Assembly: GCA_937889545.1 (NCBI GenBank)
Contig: CALAOT010000005.1
Coordinates: 40,480-104,479, forward strand
Direction of reading: 5' to 3'
DNA: 64,000 bases
From: an uncultured Opitutaceae bacterium
GTDB lineage: Bacteria > Verrucomicrobiota > Verrucomicrobiia > Opitutales > Opitutaceae
Below the pieces are notes generated by a model. That model was not told where the DNA came from. It made no database searches and worked only from the letters and a program-made list of their open reading frames with translations. A program made the translations under genes and the position numbers. Every line of letters begins with the position of its first letter. The first letter of the stretch is position 1. This document shows, in pieces, positions 58,180-64,000 of the stretch.

Positions 58180-60440
58180 GGTGCGCCGCATTCGCCCTGG
58201 GGAAGCTGGGCGGCCCCGATTTGCGCGTCCTTTCGCATCGCCTCGGCAACGTCCGTGAAGAACCCGGAAGCCTCGGTCCGCGCGTTCTTGAAGAAGCCGG
58301 CCAGGCCCGCGCCATCGCGCACGGCCTGTGGGCCGCCCAAGGATCCGTCGAAATGCCGGAAGCCCTGGTCATCCACGGCTGCGGCCGGGGTTTCCTTCTT
58401 CGCGATCCCGAGCGACTGCAGGAGCGACGGGAAGTCGACCAGGTTCCCGCCCAGCGCCTTCCCCACGCTGCTGAACAACTCCACAATCGCCTCCAGCCGG
58501 GCATTGGCGCCCGATCCGGTCTCGCCCTCCGCGAGGTTCCAAGGACGGCCGACCCGGAATTCGCGACCCTGGTATTGCGCCTCAAAATTCGCGATGGTCT
58601 GCCGGAAGTAGCGCGTGTAGGCGTCAACGACCAGGGCGTTCTTTATCTTCGGGGTGAGGTCCATGTTGATCGCCTGCCAGAATAGCGGCAGCGCGAACTT
58701 CTGTCGCGCGACGATCGTCACCCGGGTCTGGTCCTTCTCCTCCGCGGCGAATGTCACGATGCCGTCGTCAAACTCCGCGGACCCGTTGCTGCTCCTGATT
58801 GCGCGCCAGAAGATCTTCTGAACACCCTTCCCGTATTCGATGTATTCGAGCTTGCCCACGTCGATGTGCTGCCCGCCAAAGAGGCCGATCCAGTTCGGCT
58901 GCGGCAGGTAGATGTTTCGCTCGACCTGGTAGGTCACCCGGCCGCTGCGGTCGAAGGCGACGGGCGCGCAGGCTCCGCCGATGTAGTCGTTCATCGACTG
59001 GACCGCCTTGGCGATGGTGACGCGGGAAACGAACTTCCGGAAGGGCACCGGTATGACCTGGGCGAATTCAAAGAGAACCGAGCCATCCAAATACCGCCAG
59101 CGAAGGCCGTTCGGCTCGGCCGGGGTCTCCCTGATGATCCGCTGCAGGGGCTCCATGTAGGCGCGCACCGCCTTGTAGTCTGCGGCCGCGAATGCCTTTG
59201 GGTCGAAGTCAAGAGGGGCATCCCTCCAGCGCAGGCGCTCCTTGTGATTGACAATCTGATACGCCTCAAGGCTGCTGTGGGCGAATCCGAGCAGGTAATT
59301 CAGTCCCACAAGGGTGTAGAAGCCGCCGTTGTTCGTGTCGACGTTCGACAGGTATTTCATCGCGATCGCGTTGGCGCGGTCGTTGACCAGGTCCTTGAAC
59401 GGAAAGAGCTCGCGATTCACCGACTGCAGCCAGGGCTTGACCAGCCTGCCGAACGCCGGCGACTCGTTGCGCCTTCGCACCGAGTCGCTGAGCAGCGGCG
59501 GCACGTTGATCCAGCCCGGATAGGGCGTCAGATCGCCGAGGATCTCGTATTCCTTCGGCAGGCCGACGGCCCGAAGGGCCTTGGCGCTTATGGCCGACGC
59601 GTATGGGTCGAGGCCCATCTTCAGGCTGGCAGCCCAGTCGACCAGCAGCGCGTCCGGGCCGGCAATCATCGTGCGGGTCTCAATGGGGTGCGACGCTCGA
59701 TCGCCCTCGCTGCCGTGGTTGCTGATGAATGCGTCGACAAGGTTGAATTGCGCGGGCGACCGGACAAGGACCTCAGCGCATACATCCCACGGCTTCAGGC
59801 GGTTGCGGTAGTGATAGTCCTTGTCTCGCAGGGGAAGCACGCCGAGGAGGTTCTGGAGGCAGAGGGCGAAGCCGAATTCCTCGTGTGTCTTGTTCTTAGC
59901 GAAGTTGATGCGGTAGTGGGCCTCGACCCAGGCGCGGGCGATCCCGGTGCCCCGCAATGCGCTCGTTGCGGGAAACGAGACGGGCACGACGTCCTCGCTC
60001 AGGTCCGCAACGTCGTAGGCGCGGCCCCTTCTTGTCACATAGTGGTAGCCGACGAGCTCGGCCCGCACAGGCACGTCGCAATTCTCCAGCCAGAGTTCCC
60101 ACACGCTCCGGGCATCGGCGACGACAACTTTGGAGTAGCCGCGATCATGGAGCAGGTCGATCAAGTGCTCGACGAGCTCGGGGTCGGTTCCGGTTGATTC
60201 CGCGGTGCCGAACAGGTGGAGGTCGGGCTTGATCAGCACCTGGAAACCCTCGCCCGGAATCCCCGCGCGGCGGCGCGCCGCGTCGATGTGGGGCCAGAAA
60301 CCGGCCCGCTCAAGCGCGATGCCCAGCAGCGAGAACTTGTCGTTCGAGGCCGTCCGTACGATGACTACGTGCGCTTTCCTAACCTGCTTTGACCGGGATT
60401 GAGGAGACGCCTTCTTTTTCTTCCCTGCTCGAACTGCCAT
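58176..60440 (-). CDS. DUF362 protein fused to an SRPBCC-like domain
   Basis: The 754-residue protein starts with a Lys-rich tail and then a DUF362 domain (VVIVRTASNDKF, LIKPDLHLFG, KVVVADARSVWE, NFAKNKTHEEFGFALCLQNLLGVLP; residues about 22-330). After a helical middle (to about 470), RWRYLDGSVLFEFAQVIPVPFRKFV begins a beta-rich region with KIFWRAIRSSNGSA and TRVTIVARQKFALPLFWQ that looks like a second, lipid-binding SRPBCC domain. A final 110-residue helical tail follows. No iron-sulfur cysteine cluster is present, unlike many DUF362 proteins. The function is unknown. Confidence 0.75.
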   Translation of the reverse strand: MAVRAGKKKKASPQSRSKQVRKAHVVIVRTASNDKFSLLGIALERAGFWPHIDAARRRAGIPGEGFQVLIKPDLHLFGTAESTGTDPELVEHLIDLLHDRGYSKVVVADARSVWELWLENCDVPVRAELVGYHYVTRRGRAYDVADLSEDVVPVSFPATSALRGTGIARAWVEAHYRINFAKNKTHEEFGFALCLQNLLGVLPLRDKDYHYRNRLKPWDVCAEVLVRSPAQFNLVDAFISNHGSEGDRASHPIETRTMIAGPDALLVDWAASLKMGLDPYASAISAKALRAVGLPKEYEILGDLTPYPGWINVPPLLSDSVRRRNESPAFGRLVKPWLQSVNRELFPFKDLVNDRANAIAMKYLSNVDTNNGGFYTLVGLNYLLGFAHSSLEAYQIVNHKERLRWRDAPLDFDPKAFAAADYKAVRAYMEPLQRIIRETPAEPNGLRWRYLDGSVLFEFAQVIPVPFRKFVSRVTIAKAVQSMNDYIGGACAPVAFDRSGRVTYQVERNIYLPQPNWIGLFGGQHIDVGKLEYIEYGKGVQKIFWRAIRSSNGSAEFDDGIVTFAAEEKDQTRVTIVARQKFALPLFWQAINMDLTPKIKNALVVDAYTRYFRQTIANFEAQYQGREFRVGRPWNLAEGETGSGANARLEAIVELFSSVGKALGGNLVDFPSLLQSLGIAKKETPAAAVDDQGFRHFDGSLGGPQAVRDGAGLAGFFKNARTEASGFFTDVAEAMRKDAQIGAAQLPQGECGAP

Positions 60441-60480
60441 GCGCTTCGGTTAACGTGGGTGGGGCCAATCCGCAAGCGCT

Positions 60481-61200
60481 TCACGCCGGCTTCGAGCGAC
60501 CAGATTTCTTCGCCTTGCGCGGAGTGGAGACCTTCGCCTTGCGCGGAGTGGAGACGGGCTTGACGGCGCCCGCTGCGGCCTGGGCAACGTGGAGCCTAAT
60601 CACAATCTCCTTGGCGGGGAAACCCGCCAGCTTGACGGGCAGGGTGTAGACGCCACCGACATGCCAGTCGCCGGGTATGTCCAGGGACACCTGCACCACG
60701 GCCTGCGCCTTGGGGGCCAGGCTCAGAGTGGCCGGATTTAGCGTGACGGGCACCGATTTCACAACTCCGCCGCTCGGCGAGTGGATGTCCCCGGCCGAAA
60801 GCGAGACATTCAGCGTCTCGGAAAACTTGTTCTCCAGCTGGAAGGCCGCCGACGCCCGCGCCCCAGCCCGTGCGCTAACGGTGATCTCGACCTTGGATTC
60901 GGCCCCTGCCGAATCCTTAAAGCCCAGGGCCTTCTCATACGCGCTTGCGAGGTCGCGGCCAAACGCCAGGGCGTGGCTTGTGGCCGCGGACCAGTACGAG
61001 ATATTCAATTCGGCCAGCCGAGTGAGGCTGTCCCCGGCTTCCAGGCGCGGCTCGCCCTTCAACCCGGAGGAGAACTGCTTGGCCCCATCGGTGTACAAGG
61101 CCGTGAACCGCTTGAAGAGCTCCGCATTCTCCTTGAATGACTTGCTGACCAGCGCCTGGAATTTATCCGACAGTTCTTTGGTATCAGTTGCAGTGCTCAT
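60481..61200 (-). CDS. phasin-like helical + Ig-like beta protein with basic tail
   Basis: The 239-residue soluble protein from ATG 61200 starts with about 95 amphipathic helical residues (FKENAELFKRFTALYTDGAK, ISYWSAATSHALAFGRDLA) reminiscent of phasins, which coat storage granules. Residues about 100-205 form an Ig-like sandwich (VEITVSARAGARASAAFQLE to KEIVIRLHV). The tail holds a repeated STPRKAK motif like histone-H1-type basic ends, encoded by a 24-bp tandem repeat. Its start overlaps the previous stop (ATGA). Granule or droplet binding is inference. Confidence 0.7.
   Translation of the reverse strand: MSTATDTKELSDKFQALVSKSFKENAELFKRFTALYTDGAKQFSSGLKGEPRLEAGDSLTRLAELNISYWSAATSHALAFGRDLASAYEKALGFKDSAGAESKVEITVSARAGARASAAFQLENKFSETLNVSLSAGDIHSPSGGVVKSVPVTLNPATLSLAPKAQAVVQVSLDIPGDWHVGGVYTLPVKLAGFPAKEIVIRLHVAQAAAGAVKPVSTPRKAKVSTPRKAKKSGRSKPA
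60508..60555 (-). repeat. perfect 24-bp tandem direct repeat in coding sequence
   Basis: Two identical 24-base units (60508-60531, 60532-60555) encode VSTPRKAK twice in the basic tail of the phasin-like protein. Identity of the copies points to recent slippage or duplication. Confidence 0.9.
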
Positions 61201-61919
61201 GATTTTTTCCTTGTCCTGGCGTTTGTTGGGGAACGCGGCAGCATCACCGTGCCGATAATGGGTTGCGGCTGCGCCGCCGTGACATCGCTTATGCACGGCT
61301 CCGTGCACTGGAAATGATCCCACCATTGGTGCGCGCGCAGGCGCACGGGCGGATCGCCCTGCTCGACCACGCAATGCGCAACCCTATCCGGAAGGGCGCG
61401 CAATTTCATGCAGACGCGCTGCTCGTAGGCTCCCTGGATAAGCACCTCGGCCTCTTCGAGCGGTCCGCCCGATGCGATCGCCTCGGTGACGGTGAACTCC
61501 GCGAGGATGGTTGCGGATCCGCCGGCCCTTAGGGTAGCGGACGCCGGGGAGACGCTCACCGGCAGGGTCAAGCCCGCGGCGTTCTTGAACGGCGTCGAGC
61601 TAAAGGAGAACGCGCGCGTCTGATTTGAGGTGTTGACGACCTTAATCGCCGTGCGCAGGTCCTCGCCGGCGGATCCCTCCCACTCGATCTCGCAGGCGCA
61701 ACGGGGCGGGCACGATGTCTCTGGAATCTCGCAGCACGTGGCGCCCCTCGCCGAGCCCAGCTTCGGCAGGGACGAAAGAAACAGCGACGAGCTCTGCTTC
61801 ATGAATTCACTGGCGCCATCGAGTGAAAGCGTCACCAGGCGAACGCCGAGCTGCGCAAAATCGTCGGTTCCGCCGCGGCATTCGCTGTCGGTGTTGTTCT
61901 CGATTTTGAACTTGCTCAT
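61197..61919 (-). CDS. cysteine-containing Ig-like hypothetical protein
   Basis: The 240-residue soluble protein has an N-terminal helical 70 residues, a cysteine-rich hinge (TCCEIPETSCPPRCACEIEWEG, abbreviated here to the CxC..CPPRCAC part), and an Ig-like sandwich (VVNTSNQTRAFSFSSTPF, VSPASATLRAGGSATILAEF). The C-terminal region has further Cys pairs and a basic end. It overlaps both neighbours by ATGA junctions. Seven or more clustered Cys could bind metal. There is no signal peptide. Confidence 0.68.
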   Translation of the reverse strand: MSKFKIENNTDSECRGGTDDFAQLGVRLVTLSLDGASEFMKQSSSLFLSSLPKLGSARGATCCEIPETSCPPRCACEIEWEGSAGEDLRTAIKVVNTSNQTRAFSFSSTPFKNAAGLTLPVSVSPASATLRAGGSATILAEFTVTEAIASGGPLEEAEVLIQGAYEQRVCMKLRALPDRVAHCVVEQGDPPVRLRAHQWWDHFQCTEPCISDVTAAQPQPIIGTVMLPRSPTNARTRKKS

Positions 61920-62710
61920 TTGGTGGTACTTTTTCCGGCGGTTGCCATCTGATCAACGATTTCAATGTCGAAACTCAGGTTGCTGTTCTCGAACTGAACC
62001 GAGCCCGTGTACAGGCAGTGTCTCTTCAGCGACTCCGTTCCCTCAAACTCCAGCTCCAGCCGCGATGAGGCGCCCGGATTGAGAACGCGGCCACCGGACT
62101 TCACCTTGACCGTGAGCGGTTTGACCTCGCGGTTGCCAAGCTCGCGAACAAAGGCGTCCAAGGTCTTGTCCGAGCCCTGCGAGCTCGCTTCCATCAGCGC
62201 GGTGTAAATGGCGCGGTGCAGGCCGTCCTTCTCCTGCAGTGGCGCGAATACCGCCCTGTGCAACGCGTACGGCATGTTGCCCTCGTTTGTCACATGAACG
62301 CTGCGGACCATTTTCTCGCCGGGCAGGAGCTTAATGCTCAGGTTCTCGGGGCTCACCCTGAGTTTCCACGACTCGAGGACATGTATGGCGACTTCGCATT
62401 GCTCTCCCGCGCATTCCATCTTGCCTTTATAGACACCCGGGGGCGCCTGCGGTTGCACGGCAAGGCGCACCCGCACCCTCTTGCGTTCGCCGGCGCCAAG
62501 AAGCCCGAACGCCTGAACCGGTCCGAAGCTGCCCCCGTGAACCAGTTTCCGATCCAGGCCGGACAGGGAGACGTTGCGCAGCCTCAGTCTTTCCCCGGTG
62601 ACATTCTTCACGTCGATGAATCCGACCAGGTGTGGCGGCTGGCCCGCGAAAACCAGCGGTTCCTTGCTCAATTCCACCAGGCGCTGGCCGACCTCGCGTT
62701 CGCTGACCAT
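61916..62710 (-). CDS. two-domain Ig-like hypothetical protein
   Basis: The 264-residue soluble protein shows two beta-sandwich units. The first contains IDVKNVTGERLRLRNVSL and ERKRVRVRLAVQPQAPPGVYKG. The second contains NLSIKLLPGEKMVRSVHVTNEGN and GGRVLNPGASSRLELEFEG. The pattern G..Y.G and LNPG resembles CARDB/NPCBM-associated or hydin-type domains. The stop overlaps the next start (ATGA). No catalytic residues are evident. Its partners suggest a scaffold. Confidence 0.68.
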   Translation of the reverse strand: MVSEREVGQRLVELSKEPLVFAGQPPHLVGFIDVKNVTGERLRLRNVSLSGLDRKLVHGGSFGPVQAFGLLGAGERKRVRVRLAVQPQAPPGVYKGKMECAGEQCEVAIHVLESWKLRVSPENLSIKLLPGEKMVRSVHVTNEGNMPYALHRAVFAPLQEKDGLHRAIYTALMEASSQGSDKTLDAFVRELGNREVKPLTVKVKSGGRVLNPGASSRLELEFEGTESLKRHCLYTGSVQFENSNLSFDIEIVDQMATAGKSTTK

Positions 62711-62752
62711 CTTTTGAGGCGGGCTTAGACTGGCGTTGCGGGTTTCTCCGCC

Positions 62753-63118
62753 TCAATGGCAGATTTCGGTCTTGTGCGGCTCGTAGGGCTCCGCGATCGC
62801 CATGGACTCTCCGCAGACGGCGAGGCTGAAGAACTCCACGCCAAAGATCGCCGCGCAGAGTTTGTAGTGGCCAGGATAGTGGACGCGAGTTGGCGCCACG
62901 CTCAATTCAAGATGCACGGTCGGAAGCTCCTTAACCCTTATGTCGTCCAGCCCCATCTTGACCGTGTTGTCGGTGACAATCTTGGGCAGGGCCTTGACGG
63001 TGGCCTCGAGTTTAATGAGGGGCAGTCCCGTCACGTTGATATTCTCGAGTCCGACATCCACGCCTCCGCTGAGGTCCGGATACAAATAGAACGTGTTGGG
63101 AATGCTGGGCGCGCTCAT
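62753..63118 (-). CDS. small beta-rich hypothetical protein, first gene of the cluster
   Basis: The 121-residue protein has repeated hydrophobic-alternating segments (VGLENINVTGLPLIKLEATVKALP, cited by its parts ENINVTGLPLIK and DIRVKELPTVHLEL), a CAAIFGVEFFSLAVCGESMA core and a Cys-His end (KTEICH). It has no signal peptide. It starts the operon, divergent from the PAP2 gene with 132 bp between. I do not recognise the family. Confidence 0.65.
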   Translation of the reverse strand: MSAPSIPNTFYLYPDLSGGVDVGLENINVTGLPLIKLEATVKALPKIVTDNTVKMGLDDIRVKELPTVHLELSVAPTRVHYPGHYKLCAAIFGVEFFSLAVCGESMAIAEPYEPHKTEICH

Positions 63119-63250
63119 AAGTTCAATTACTTGGCCTCATGACGGCCGATACTTCCAAACGCGCAGCGGGTGGCAAGGACATTTCGGCCGCTCGCCGGGG
63201 CGAGATCTCGCTTGATGGCCGGGTTCTGTCGTCCTTGCTGTGCACCGCAG

Positions 63251-63790
63251 ATGTTCAAACGAATTCACGCCGTCGATGTCCGGCTCGTAGCGAGGCTTTG
63301 CGGGATTCACCTCCACCCGAGGCTGCGTTCGGCGCTCAGGATATTCGCACGGGCCGGCGACGGCTGGTTTTGGCTCCCCGTGATTCTGGCGGTCTTCATC
63401 ACGCGGCCGCACCGCGAATTCGCGGTCATCATCTCCCACTGCCTGTTCGCGCTGGCGGCAAGCCTGGCATTGTACCTGCCGTTGAAGCTTTCGATTCGTC
63501 GCGTCCGCCCGTTTCAGCGCGAAACGAACGGCTTGCCGCCGCAGGTGCCCCCCCTTGACCGGTTCTCCCTTCCGTCCGGACACACGATGAACAATCTGGC
63601 AGTCGGCCTCACCTTGGCCTCCTATTATCCCTCTGCTCTTTTCCTGCTCATCTTGTTGCCCATCCTTTGGGGGATCACCCGCGTGTATTTCCGCCTCCAT
63701 TTTTTCAGTGATGTCGTGGTGGCCGCGGTGCTTGGCCTGGTCATCTTTCGTATCAGCCAATGGCTCCTGGCAGAGATGTCTTCCCGATGA
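63251..63790 (+). CDS. PAP2-superfamily membrane phosphatase
   Basis: The 179-residue protein from ATG 63251 has four or five TM helices and the three PAP2 motifs: KLSIRRVRP, PSGHT, and RVYFRLHFFSDV. It dephosphorylates a lipid phosphate such as phosphatidate or undecaprenyl-pyrophosphate at the membrane surface. An earlier Met at 63170 would add 27 non-family residues. It is divergent from the Ig-like cluster. Confidence 0.88.
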   Translation: MFKRIHAVDVRLVARLCGIHLHPRLRSALRIFARAGDGWFWLPVILAVFITRPHREFAVIISHCLFALAASLALYLPLKLSIRRVRPFQRETNGLPPQVPPLDRFSLPSGHTMNNLAVGLTLASYYPSALFLLILLPILWGITRVYFRLHFFSDVVVAAVLGLVIFRISQWLLAEMSSR

Positions 63791-63872
63791 TGCTCCATCG
63801 ACCCGGCAGTCCGCGGGGCGGGGAATCCGCGCCCTTCGGGCAATAGATGCCGAAAGTAAACGCATCAAAAAT

Positions 63873-63917
63873 TGGCGCACCCGGAGGGAGTCGAACCACT
63901 AACCTTCTGATCCGTAG
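63873..63917 (-). pseudogene. 3' half of a tRNA-Arg, degenerate
   Basis: On the minus strand, 45 bases from the anticodon loop (CTACGGA-TCAG) through the T-arm to an encoded CCA match the 3' half of a tRNA-Arg(ACG)-type gene. No 5' half precedes it and the T-stem is mismatched (AGTGG against CCCTC). Such halves are typical of attachment sites left by tyrosine integrases. Confidence 0.6.
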
Positions 63918-63953
63918 CAACCTACAAAAGGATTCAGCAGGCTTCTAGATAAC

Positions 63954-63999
63954 ATGGGGCGGACAAGCAGCGCGCGAAGCGCCAAGCTGTCCGCGTCAT
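63954..63999. repeat. imperfect inverted repeat at the window edge
   Basis: GCGGACA (63959-63965) pairs with TGTCCGC (63988-63994), and the flanking ATG/CAT extends the dyad to about 13 bp with two mismatches, around a GC-rich loop. TAAC precedes it at 63950. The arrangement resembles an integron attC or recombinase site but is cut by the window end. Confidence 0.4.
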
Positions 64000-64000
64000 G

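Noticed and set aside
60508..60555. CRISPR-like repeat
   Set aside because: Only two adjacent copies without spacers, inside a coding frame. No CRISPR array was seen anywhere in the window.

Overview
This is a high-GC chromosomal window from a bacterium that looks like a member of the Verrucomicrobiota, probably Opitutaceae. The assignment is inferred from the type of genes present: pyruvate phosphate dikinase, ScpA, a menaquinone MenA, and a secreted NHL/Ig protein ending in two 'LSSRS.VGT..NILIAGF / RGIGPTLG.FGV' modules of a kind I associate with that group. No rRNA or marker phylogeny was available to confirm it.

Layout. 1-24 kb is mostly ordinary core and accessory chromosome: a partial GPH sugar symporter, a secreted glycosidase-like protein, acyP-menA, thioredoxin, scpA, ppdK, a lactonase, a CheY-like regulator divergent from hflX, a CsgG-like lipid-free secreted protein, a PIN toxin-antitoxin pair, cyclopropane synthase, the large NHL protein, a less GC-rich islet with a monohaem cytochrome-like protein and a SnoaL protein, tRNA-Arg(CCG) and gltX. 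24-33 kb holds an RluA-type pseudouridine synthase with an SDR, hpf, two tandem GMC oxidoreductase paralogues (one frameshifted) with a gluconate-2-dehydrogenase subunit-3-like partner, and a TonB receptor. 33-41 kb is a complete potassium operon: a 28-residue membrane peptide, kdpF, A, B, C, D, E. After rpoZ, an OPA-type transporter and a rhomboid protease comes the most unusual locus.

44.2-47.9 kb: an S9 prolyl-oligopeptidase gene is interrupted by a 1,775-bp element (46025-47799). The element has 19-bp imperfect terminal inverted repeats and a TA target duplication. Its only recognisable gene encodes a TnpB-related RuvC nuclease with an intact D-E-D triad and no zinc finger. Removing the element plus one TA restores the peptidase reading frame, including the catalytic-His motif EGHGF. 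Strong inverted repeats fill the extra-long 3' tail of the nuclease gene next to the element end, where TnpB guide RNAs are normally encoded. I found no transposase in it.

48-52 kb carries a DUF5989/SGNH/MBOAT acyl-transfer operon and a P450. 52-63 kb carries a DUF2142 protein, a second MFS transporter, a beta-propeller protein and a tightly coupled seven-gene minus-strand operon. That operon has small soluble Ig-like and phasin-like proteins, a DUF362 + SRPBCC-like fusion, an HpnA-like epimerase and an SRPBCC protein, and I cannot assign it to any known pathway. The window ends with a PAP2 phosphatase, a degenerate 3' half of a tRNA-Arg and an imperfect inverted repeat, which together suggest an integration boundary.
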